Assembly (NCBI RefSeq): GCF_014696615.1
Contig: NZ_JACJQJ010000007.1
Coordinates: 1-64,000 of the forward strand
Length of the DNA stretch: 64,000 bases
Reading direction: 5' to 3'
Source of the DNA: Nostoc linckia FACHB-104
GTDB lineage: Bacteria > Cyanobacteriota > Cyanobacteriia > Cyanobacteriales > Nostocaceae
Shown here one piece after another: positions 28,283-34,839 of the stretch. The notes beneath the pieces were generated by a model. That model was not told the origin of the DNA, ran no database searches, and saw only the letters and a program-made list of their open reading frames with translations. The position numbers and the translations under genes were made by a program. Every line of letters starts with the position of its first letter. Position 1 is the first letter of the stretch.

Positions 28283-28308
28283 ATGACAGGTGTAGCTACA
28301 CCTGTCAT
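28283..28308. promoter_or_regulatory. Perfect 26 bp palindrome upstream of psb34
   Basis: ATGACAGGTGTAG followed directly by its exact reverse complement, 58 bp upstream of the predicted promoter of the Psb34-like gene. It could be an operator, a cruciform or a dispersed repeat; the sequence does not decide. Confidence 0.4.
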
Positions 28309-28365
28309 TACCTTATTGATAAGCTACTTTTATAGATAGTATATATAATTATTTGTCAAGCAGTG

Positions 28366-28394
28366 TTGACTATTTGTAACAAAATAGTTATATT
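28366..28394 (+). promoter_or_regulatory. Sigma-70-type promoter of psb34
   Basis: TTGACT (28366-28371), 17 bp spacer, TATATT (28389-28394), 35 bp before the ATG. This is one of the clearest consensus-like promoters in the window. Confidence 0.65.
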
Positions 28395-28428
28395 TATTTA
28401 CATAAGTTAATGAATAAGAGAAAAAACT

Positions 28429-28599
28429 ATGTACACAACTGTTAATGAAGACGGCGTTCTCAATAACTACGCAACTGAACCCCAAATGTACTACGCTGAT
28501 TACCCTGCAATTTGGGAACAGCGTAAATATGTTATACAAGGCGTTTTTGCTACATTGCTTGTCACTACTCTGGTGTTGCTTGGCTTGAGTGTTAGCTAG
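28429..28599 (+). CDS. psb34: Psb34-like (ssl1498 family) small light-harvesting-like protein
   Basis: A 56-residue protein starting MYTTVNEDGVLNNYATEP. The N-terminal half is the conserved soluble motif of the ssl1498 family (NNYATEPQMYY), and the C-terminal half is one membrane helix (about 36-54). The family is related to high-light-inducible proteins but lacks their chlorophyll-binding ExxNGR motif; the Thermosynechococcus member, Psb34, binds photosystem II during late assembly. A good promoter lies upstream, AAGAG precedes the ATG, and a terminator follows 48 bp downstream, so it is a one-gene unit. Confidence 0.85.
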   Translation: MYTTVNEDGVLNNYATEPQMYYADYPAIWEQRKYVIQGVFATLLVTTLVLLGLSVS

Positions 28600-28646
28600 A
28601 ATTTTTTAAATTTGGTATCAGTTAGTTATTTGAGCTTCTCCTTTTC

Positions 28647-28675
28647 ACCCCGGTTAGTACCACCGGGGTTTTTTA
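28647..28675 (+). terminator. Rho-independent terminator of psb34
   Basis: CCCCGG (28648-28653) pairs with CCGGGG (28663-28668), with extra pairs across the loop, and runs directly into TTTTTT. Confidence 0.88.
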
Positions 28676-28700
28676 TTGCTCAGTAATTAACAATACATAA

Positions 28701-28750
28701 TCAAAAACCCAGCCTTAATAACTGGGTTCTGGTTGGGGTATATCCCCACA
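28701..28750 (-). ncRNA. Candidate small RNA, array copy 1
   Basis: On the minus strand TATACT (28761-28756) is a plausible -10. The predicted ~50 nt transcript would fold GGGGATATACCCC and then a terminator hairpin ACCCAG/CTGGGT followed by TTTTTGA. This is a prediction from structure only. Confidence 0.5.
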
Positions 28751-28868
28751 CTTTCAGTATAAAGTTTACATATAAGTTGCTTGTCTGAGAATTACTACAG
28801 CATGAGATTTGCTCATTCCAGAAAAGTTGTCACTGGGTTTTTTATTCCTGAGCAATAACAATAGATAA

Positions 28869-28918
28869 TCAAAAACCCAGCCTTAATAACTGGGTTCTGG
28901 TTGGGGTATATCCCCACA
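28869..28918 (-). ncRNA. Candidate small RNA, array copy 2
   Basis: Same layout as copy 1 with TATACC as -10; both stems are identical to copy 1. Prediction from structure only. Confidence 0.5.
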
Positions 28919-29035
28919 CTTTCGGTATAAAGTTTACATATAAGTTGTTTGTCTAAGAATTACTACAGCACTATATTTGCCGATTCCAGAAAAGTTGTCA
29001 CTGGGTTTTTTATTCCTGAGCAATAACAATAGATA

Positions 29036-29177
29036 AGCTGTTATGCATTTAAATTGTATATTTCGCACTGAGGTTGTCAAAACTCAAGAGTCCAAAGTCC
29101 AAGCTAGCCTTTGACCCTGGACGATTGACCCTTGACAGTCCTAACGCCAGAATATTTGATTTAGGTGCGTATCAGCT
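29036..29177. mobile_element. MITE inserted between array copies 2 and 3
   Basis: A 142 bp element with ends AGCTGTTATGC and, on the minus strand, AGCTGATACGC, flanked by TA at 29034-29035 and 29178-29179. Removing it with one TA restores the AGATAATCAAAAACCC junction seen between copies 1 and 2. The core holds degenerate TTGACCCTTGACAGTC units. Confidence 0.85.
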
Positions 29178-29180
29178 TAA

Positions 29181-29230
29181 TCAAAAACCCAGCCTTGATG
29201 ACTGGGTTCTAGTTGGGGTATATCCCCGCA
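29181..29230 (-). ncRNA. Candidate small RNA, array copy 3
   Basis: Same layout. The terminator loop differs (GTCATCAAGG instead of TTATTAAGG-type) while the stem is unchanged. Prediction from structure only. Confidence 0.5.
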
Positions 29231-29324
29231 CTTTCGGTATAAAGTTTACATATAAGTTGTTTGTCTGAGAATTACTACAGCACTAGATTTGCCGATTCCA
29301 GAAAAGTTGTCACTGAGTTTTTTA

Positions 29325-29440
29325 AGCTAATACACCTTTAAGTTGCGTAACTACTCGTGGTGATTGTTGACTGTTAACTTTTGACTGTCAACGGTCAACA
29401 GCCTAATCGAGTCAATGTGCAAGTTAAATGTGGAACAGCT
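29325..29440. mobile_element. MITE inserted between array copies 3 and 4
   Basis: A 116 bp element with imperfect 22 bp terminal inverted repeats (AGCTAATACACCTTTAAGTT; minus strand AGCTGTTCCACATTTAACTT) flanked by TA at 29323-29324 and 29441-29442. Excision with one TA restores TTTTTTATTCCTGAG as in copies 1 and 2. The core is a GTTGAC/GTCAAC palindrome. Confidence 0.87.
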
Positions 29441-29466
29441 TATTCCTGAGCAATAACAATACATAA

Positions 29467-29516
29467 TCAAAAACCCAGCCTAGATGACTGGGTTCTAGTT
29501 GGGGTATATCCCCACA
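29467..29516 (-). ncRNA. Candidate small RNA, array copy 4
   Basis: Same layout; the loop changes again (GTCATCTAGG) with an intact stem. It is the promoter-distal, slightly shorter copy of the array. Prediction from structure only. Confidence 0.5.
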
Positions 29517-29636
29517 CTTTCGGTATAGAGTTTACATATAAGTTGCTTGTCTGAGAATTACTACAGCATGAGATTTGCTCATTCCAGAAAAAGTAAAAGC
29601 AGTTTGAAAAACAATCCAACAAAGACATAAATAAAG

Positions 29637-29765
29637 GTATACACACTACGGTTCGGATAAGACTAATCAATTGACGTTTAAATCCTGCGGAGACGCGATT
29701 TATCGCATCTCCACAACCCCAAAATCATGACGAAAAATTCTTAACGAACCGTATTGGGGGTGTAC
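29637..29765. mobile_element. Second MITE type (ACGGTTCG ends)
   Basis: About 129 bp with imperfect inverted ends: TACACACTACGGTTCGGATA on the left and, on the minus strand, TACACCCCCAATACGGTTCG on the right. The interior contains a short hairpin around GGAGACGCGATTTATCGC. No coding capacity. Confidence 0.6.
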
Positions 29766-29965
29766 AGCTTTGCAACCCTAAATATATTTGATGTGTTATC
29801 AATATTTTTCTTAATTCGTATAAATTAATTAGTCTTAAATTTCAGTGAGTAATCAATCCATACTCAATCAAGAATTGTATTGATTTGATCGCTGGTACCT
29901 CTGCATGTTCATATACTGAGAATGTTCCCCATTAGCGTGAAGAATGCACATTTGGAGGTTCCAAA

Positions 29966-30166
29966 ATGGATCACACATACGAGGTATTGGTAGATATCAA
30001 AGAATTTGCTGACCTAGCAAACAATACCTTTCAACGCGGAACGACAAGGTACGAAATCGACGCTCCTTCTAGAGAGAAAGCTGATGGTATGGCATTCCAA
30101 AAGGCGAGAAGCGAGCATCCCAGAGGCACTGAATACGATATTAGGGTAACCAGGCTACTCAGGTAA
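29966..30166 (+). CDS. Small hypothetical protein
   Basis: A 66-residue charged soluble protein (MDHTYEVLVDIKEFADLANN...). A strong GGAGG lies 7 bp before the ATG, which supports expression. The N- and C-terminal strands (YEVLVDI, YDIRVTRLL) suggest a small alpha/beta fold. No family recognised. It is followed by a repeat and then a long-stem hairpin that may end its transcript. Confidence 0.65.
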   Translation: MDHTYEVLVDIKEFADLANNTFQRGTTRYEIDAPSREKADGMAFQKARSEHPRGTEYDIRVTRLLR

Positions 30167-30176
30167 AGCAAAAATT

Positions 30177-30296
30177 ATACCAATTCAAAATACCCTTAGG
30201 GAAGCGCAAAGCGCTACAAAATTCAAAATTAATAAATTTTGACAGCATTTAGTTTTTGCGTTTTGAATCTGTTGCCCTCTTTTGGCGAATTGGTAT
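30177..30296. repeat. Repeat with ATACCAATT terminal inverted repeats
   Basis: About 120 bp between ATACCAATTCAAAATAC and, on the minus strand, ATACCAATTCGCC. Its right part (GAATCTGTTGCCCTC) recurs at 62046-62060. Confidence 0.6.
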
Positions 30297-30363
30297 TAGG
30301 TTATACTTCCCAGAATCGGCATTCCTTTAGCTTAGAGGTTGAAGTAATTTATATAGATATTAA

Positions 30364-30403
30364 TAGCGGTGTCGAGTGTTATCTGTTCAGCTCGACACCG
30401 CTA
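30364..30403. terminator. Terminator-like hairpin
   Basis: A perfect 13 bp stem (TAGCGGTGTCGAG with its complement) around a 14 nt loop, followed by AAATTTTGG. The T run is poor, so a repeat or processing site is also possible. Confidence 0.5.
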
Positions 30404-30434
30404 AATTTTGGTTAAACCTCGTGCAAAGTTGATA

Positions 30435-30571
30435 GGCTATTCTGCTTTTAAGTTGCACAATCCATCGTGAGGGCTGTTAACTGTTAACTGTTGACCGTTA
30501 ACAGTCAACGGTCAACGGTCAACAGTTAACAGCCCATATTAGTAGTTATGCAATTTAGACGCGCATTAGCT
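30435..30571. mobile_element. Palindromic MITE upstream of the c6-type cytochrome gene
   Basis: A 137 bp element flanked by TA (30433-30434, 30572-30573), with ends GGCTATTCTGCTTTTAAGTT and, on the minus strand, AGCTAATGCGCGTCTAAATT. The core has seven or more GTTAAC/GTTGAC/GTCAAC units in a near-perfect palindrome. Same family as 29325-29440. Confidence 0.8.
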
Positions 30572-30792
30572 TAACAGGAGTTTTTCACAAGGGACCAGCC
30601 CTGAAACACCAAATCTTAAAAATATATAATTAAATCCATATCTGTCCAATAGAGTTTACCAGCTACAGAAACTAACGCTTCATGAGGTAGAGTACACATA
30701 TCAGTTGGTAATCTCTAAGGCTTCAAGCAGCCATAGAACACTTACTGGATAAAGTTTTTAGGTTGCCGAATGGTTTTTGCAAGGAGAATCTC

Positions 30793-31164
30793 TTGAGAAT
30801 ATTTTTATTTATCTTGCTGTTGGCGATCGCTTTATTTAGATTTACATTCATTCTGCCAGCATTAGCAGCCGAAACATCCAATGGCGCAAAAATCTTTGAT
30901 GCTAATTGTTCTTCTTGCCATATCGGTGGCGGTAATATCCTAATTAGCCATAAAACCTTGCAAAAGGAGGCATTATCAAGTTATCTGGAGAATTACGACC
31001 AAGACCCTATTAAAGCAATTATCCACCAGGTACAGAATGGCAAAAATGCCATGCCTCCCTTTAAAAACAAGTTAAGCACTCAGGAGATTTTAGAGGTAGC
31101 TGCTTACGTTTTCCAGAAAGCGGAAACAGGTTGGCAAAGTACCTCATCTGCTACTACACCTTAA
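30793..31164 (+). CDS. petJ: Cytochrome c6-type protein
   Basis: About 123 residues. A signal peptide ends at PALA before AETSNGAKIF. The mature ~95-residue domain has heme attachment CSSCH and the axial Met in NAMPPF, and ends in VAAYVFQKAETGW, all typical of lumenal cytochrome c6, which carries electrons from cytochrome b6f to photosystem I or oxidase. The start is taken as TTG at 30793 because AAGGAG sits 6-7 bp upstream; an in-frame TTG at 30763 would add ten residues without such a site. It may be a c6 paralogue rather than the main PetJ, since several exist in Nostocales. Confidence 0.83.
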   Translation: MRIFLFILLLAIALFRFTFILPALAAETSNGAKIFDANCSSCHIGGGNILISHKTLQKEALSSYLENYDQDPIKAIIHQVQNGKNAMPPFKNKLSTQEILEVAAYVFQKAETGWQSTSSATTP

Positions 31165-31230
31165 TATCGGGTAATGGGGAAAGGGTAAAGGCTAGATTCA
31201 AATATTTTTCCTCTTTCTCAGCCTAAATAA

Positions 31231-31285
31231 ATGTGGATTGTCCAGACGTTGTATCTAGCATCTTGACAATCCACATTCATTTTTG
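31231..31285 (+). terminator. Terminator of the cytochrome c6 gene
   Basis: ATGTGGATTGTC (31231-31242) pairs with GACAATCCACAT (31265-31276), followed by TCATTTTT. Confidence 0.7.
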
Positions 31286-31406
31286 GCTTTTGTCTACAAT
31301 CCCAAAAAGCTGGCGATAGTACTCGGTTGCTGTAGTGGGGGAAAAGGTTAAAGGGTAAGGGTTAAAGGTTTTTTCATTTTCCCCTTCTCCTTTATCCCTT
31401 AACCTT

Positions 31407-33125
31407 TTATTTGCCTTGATTAGAGGTTTCTCTTTCTTGTCTCAGTTCACGCAACTGTTGTACTAGCTTTTTACCAGATTCCACAGCAGCCGCAGGCTGA
31501 TTGCTGTTAGTAGCAGGTGCTGCTAGTGGTTGAGTAGTAGTTGTTGGCGTAGATGCTGGTGCAGCTAATGGTTTGACAGTAGCACCTGGTGCTGACTGAA
31601 GTTTATTAATTAATGAATCTGATGATGGTTTAACATTGGTAGCAGGTGCAGGTGTCTGCTGGTTGTTATTAACTGTTGGCAGTGTTAATGGTTTGTTATT
31701 GGTTACTGGTATCGGCTTCAGCTGATTACTATTAACAGCTGGCAAGTTTAAGGGTTTAACAGTAGCACCTGGTGCAGATGTTGGTTGGTTATTATTAATA
31801 GCTGGCAGGTTTAAGGGTTTAACAGTAGCGCCTGGTGCAGATGTCGGTTGGTTATTATTAACAGCTGGCAAGTTTAAGGGTTTAACAGTAGCGCCTGGTG
31901 CAGATGTCGGTTGATTGTTATTAACTAATGGCAGATTTAAAGGGTTGACAGTCGCAGCAGAACCAGGTGCAGGCTTTTGAGTATCTCCTGTAGCGGCGTT
32001 GCTATTATTTTTAAACTCTAAGCTAAAGGGATAATGAGCGATCTGCTTATCTCCCTTGGGTGGATTTGTCTTAAAATACTCCATTGCTTCTACTCGCAAA
32101 GCTGGAGTTACTGACTGTCCTTCAAATTGAATATCTAAGACTTTGCCATCAGGGTCTACTACTAATCGACCTAATACAGTACCTTGAACCTCAGATTTTT
32201 CTGTAGTAATTGTGTCACGAATCACACTTTTCTCTACAGCATTTGGGTATTGTTTCTGGACTGATGCTCTCAGATTTTCGTAAGATTTAATCTGCGCGAT
32301 CGCTAGTTCTGTTCCAGTTGTAGGTGCTTGATTAGATAGATTGGGTGTAGATCCCAATTGTCCTTGGGGTATGGCTTGTCCGGATATTGTTAAATTATCA
32401 CCCGCCTGCGGTGTATTACCAATTGCAGCTACTAGCTGTTGGTTGTCCCCAGATGGCGATTGATTACTGCTAGGCTGAGGATTTGCTGCCACATCAGCTA
32501 TGGGAGTTGGGTTACCGTCCACAGGTAGCGGCGCTGGCGCGTTTGGTAATCCAGCCGGTAGTCTACCCTCTGGTAATACTGGCAACTTGCTCACAGGTAA
32601 AGGCTTGGCTTCACCTAAGGTGATATCTCTGTTATTAAAACGTGGAACTGAAGAGAATTTGTTATTGGCATTAAAACCAGAGGTATCAAAGCGGAAATTA
32701 CTTTGAGAATAATTGCGTAAGGGCTGCCTTTTTGGTAGTGCCGCAATTGAGTAATTACCAACCGATGATGGGATCGGTGGCATGACGAATTGGCTAGGTG
32801 ATGGTGGTGGTGGTAATGGTGGTAAACTCGATTGAGAATCGAGATTTAGTGGCGTAACAGGGGATTGTGATAGTAAAACTGGAGATTGGGGATTAATTGG
32901 TGTTTGACCTGGAATTTGCGGTAGCCGACTTTGGTCAGCTTGGCTCAATTCCATGACTCCAACCGTTTTTGATGATGCTGTTTCTTTCGGTTTATTGGAG
33001 TCTACAGGTACTAATGGCACAATCAAGGCGATCGCACCGTGGATGCCAACAGAAGCTATTGCTGCTATTCCAGTTGGTTGGCTTAAGATTTCCGGTAGAT
33101 TTTTTAACAGGGAGACGTAAGACAT
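31407..33125 (-). CDS. TonB-like envelope protein with Pro/Asn-rich repeats
   Basis: A 572-residue protein. A hydrophobic segment near the start (about 18-38, IAAIASVGIHGAIALIVPLV) resembles the TonB membrane anchor. A long Pro-rich region follows, then a TonB-C-like domain (about 285-380, VLGRLVVDPDGKVLDIQFEG). The C-terminal ~190 residues are low complexity with three near-identical 21-residue repeats (PGATVKPLNLPAVNNNQPTS). TonB transduces inner-membrane energy to outer-membrane receptors; here neither ExbB/ExbD nor a receptor gene is adjacent, and a repeat tail after the TonB domain is unusual, so energy transduction is uncertain. Confidence 0.7.
   Translation of the reverse strand: MSYVSLLKNLPEILSQPTGIAAIASVGIHGAIALIVPLVPVDSNKPKETASSKTVGVMELSQADQSRLPQIPGQTPINPQSPVLLSQSPVTPLNLDSQSSLPPLPPPPSPSQFVMPPIPSSVGNYSIAALPKRQPLRNYSQSNFRFDTSGFNANNKFSSVPRFNNRDITLGEAKPLPVSKLPVLPEGRLPAGLPNAPAPLPVDGNPTPIADVAANPQPSSNQSPSGDNQQLVAAIGNTPQAGDNLTISGQAIPQGQLGSTPNLSNQAPTTGTELAIAQIKSYENLRASVQKQYPNAVEKSVIRDTITTEKSEVQGTVLGRLVVDPDGKVLDIQFEGQSVTPALRVEAMEYFKTNPPKGDKQIAHYPFSLEFKNNSNAATGDTQKPAPGSAATVNPLNLPLVNNNQPTSAPGATVKPLNLPAVNNNQPTSAPGATVKPLNLPAINNNQPTSAPGATVKPLNLPAVNSNQLKPIPVTNNKPLTLPTVNNNQQTPAPATNVKPSSDSLINKLQSAPGATVKPLAAPASTPTTTTQPLAAPATNSNQPAAAVESGKKLVQQLRELRQERETSNQGK
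31731..31950 (-). repeat. 63 bp in-frame tandem repeat in the TonB-like gene
   Basis: About three and a half copies of a 63 bp unit (21 codons), nearly identical at the DNA level, which points to recent expansion. Confidence 0.88.
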
Positions 33126-33411
33126 AGCTATTCTCGTTCACTCAGCTCAATTGCAGTTGCAGACCAATAAATTATTTTTCAGGCTCTAAATTTTTCTTCC
33201 GGCTCTATAGCAAAATATTTAAATGCGTCCCTTACAAAATCATAGCTTTCTAACCTGGGACTAAAACAGCCAAATTGGCATTTTTTTCAGCAAAGTTTAA
33301 TTTTTGTGCAATCACGTAACATTTTACTAGAAAGTGGCAACTTGCTGACGCGACCATGAAAAAATCCTGATGTTGCTCGCTAAGATCTGGTAACTGTTGA
33401 AATCATTACTC

Positions 33412-34107
33412 ATGGCTTTACCTACAGTTATTTTACCTGGCTATCTAGAAAGTGCGATTGCTTACCGCCAACTAGAACAATCTCTACAGCAGTTGGGTTT
33501 TCCTACAGTTACAGTGCCATTACGGCGGCGAGACTGGATTGCTATGTTTGGTGGTAGATCAGTAACACCAATCGTGAAAATATTGGATCGCACGGTAAAG
33601 CAAACATTACAGCAATATCAAGCTTCTCAAGTCAATTTAATTGGTCATTCAGCAGGCGGTTGGCTATCTCGAATTTATTTAGGAGAAAAGCCTTATTTAG
33701 GACGTGGTGAAGTCCAATCTTCAGTCTGGAATGCTCACCCAATAACTGCTACGCTCATTACCCTGGGTACACCTCATATCAGTCAAGAGCGTTGGACACG
33801 CTGGAATTTAGATTTTGTCAAAAATAATTACCCTGGAGCTTTTTACCAAAATGTTCGTTACGTTTGTGTAGCTGGTAAAACTATTTTTGGAGAAAGGCGG
33901 CTCGGTAGTTGGTTAGCTTACAGCAGTTATCAATTAACCTGTGGCACAGGTAAAACTTGGGGAGATGGGATCACACCGATAGCAGCTGCCCATCTTGATG
34001 GTGCTGAAAATCTTGTGCTTGCAGGCGTGAGACATTCTCCGAGAAGCCCTGGTATTTGGTATGGCTCACCAGAAATACTACAAACTTGGGCACAGTATTT
34101 GGCTTAA
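33412..34107 (+). CDS. Alpha/beta hydrolase, lipase/PGAP1-like
   Basis: About 231 residues. The nucleophile elbow GHSAGG carries the catalytic Ser, an oxyanion loop is likely at LPGYLES near the start, and the late VRHSPRSPG supplies the probable catalytic His. No signal peptide. The fold and motif match cyanobacterial lipase/PGAP1-like hydrolases acting on esters; the substrate is unknown. ATG at 33412 is preferred; an in-frame TTG fifteen bases upstream is possible. Confidence 0.8.
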   Translation: MALPTVILPGYLESAIAYRQLEQSLQQLGFPTVTVPLRRRDWIAMFGGRSVTPIVKILDRTVKQTLQQYQASQVNLIGHSAGGWLSRIYLGEKPYLGRGEVQSSVWNAHPITATLITLGTPHISQERWTRWNLDFVKNNYPGAFYQNVRYVCVAGKTIFGERRLGSWLAYSSYQLTCGTGKTWGDGITPIAAAHLDGAENLVLAGVRHSPRSPGIWYGSPEILQTWAQYLA

Positions 34108-34185
34108 ATATCTCTAGAGATACAAATAAATTAATTTTTCTTAGTTAAACTGTAATAAAAATACACATTTTTTATTACATAAGAG

Positions 34186-34839
34186 ATGTCAGCTATGCAA
34201 ATCACCTTGTCAAATAGAATTTTGCGGCGACTGGCGACAATATTATCCGTCGCGATGCTTACACTGTGCGTGATTGACCTCTCAACTGGAGTTTTACTTT
34301 CTTTCTATTACGAACCTACAGCTGGTGGTGCTTATCGGTCATTAAAAATGATTGATACCCTAGTGCCTTACGGTTGGTTATTCCACAAAACCCACGACCT
34401 GTCTGGTAATGCCATGATTGGAGTTGGCTTAATTCAAATTGTGGTGATGTTTTTAGGGCGACAATTCCGCAAGAGTTGGCTGACTGCGTGGATTAGCGGT
34501 ATTTTGTTTACTTTGAGTGCGATCGCTCTCGATTGGACAGCCATGCTCCTAGACTGGACTCAGGAAGGATACTGGCGTTTTAGTATCGAGTTAGGCACCA
34601 TCGAAGCCATTCCATTTATTGGTGGCGAGTTGCGAAATATTCTGACTGGTGGTGGTGCGATTAGTACTATCACTGTGCAACACCTTTACTCCTTAAACAG
34701 CTATATTATTTCCCCCATCGCTCTACTGCTGGCTATAGTGCATTTAGCTGCTTTATTGTGGCAGGAGCAAGAAATGTATGCTGATGAAGTAGCTGAGAAT
34801 GCTTTTCAAGCACCAGACGCTTCACTAGTAGAAAGTTGA
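34186..34839 (+). CDS. Cytochrome b6-like membrane protein lacking half of the heme ligands
   Basis: A 217-residue protein with four or five membrane helices aligning to the cytochrome b/b6 N-terminal domain (STGVLLSFYYEPTAGGAYRS near 34-53). Using the b6 spacing of 14 and 15 residues between ligand pairs, HDLSGN keeps the first His, but its partner is Gln (GLIQIVV); YSLNSY has Asn for His, and its partner IVHL keeps the His. So each b-type heme would lose one ligand. It stands alone, without a Rieske or subunit IV gene. Its end overlaps the convergent antiporter gene by 34 bp. ATG at 34195 is an alternative start. Confidence 0.75.
   Translation: MSAMQITLSNRILRRLATILSVAMLTLCVIDLSTGVLLSFYYEPTAGGAYRSLKMIDTLVPYGWLFHKTHDLSGNAMIGVGLIQIVVMFLGRQFRKSWLTAWISGILFTLSAIALDWTAMLLDWTQEGYWRFSIELGTIEAIPFIGGELRNILTGGGAISTITVQHLYSLNSYIISPIALLLAIVHLAALLWQEQEMYADEVAENAFQAPDASLVES

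Larger units (their letters stand above)
28701..29588. repeat. Four-copy array of a ~150 bp unit, interrupted by two MITEs
   Basis: Copies start at 28701, 28869, 29181 and 29467 (the motif TCAAAAACCCAGCC). Copies 1 and 2 are 168 bp apart; the larger spacings to copies 3 and 4 are explained by inserted elements of 142 and 116 bp. Each copy contains two hairpins, a conserved AAAGTTTACATATAAGTTG block, GAATTACTACAGCA and ATTCCAGAAAA; copy 4 diverges after that point. There is no open reading frame across the units. Confidence 0.88.

Noticed and set aside
28330-28539. Minus-strand frame overlapping the Psb34-like gene
   Set aside because: It is antisense to a recognisable gene with promoter and terminator.
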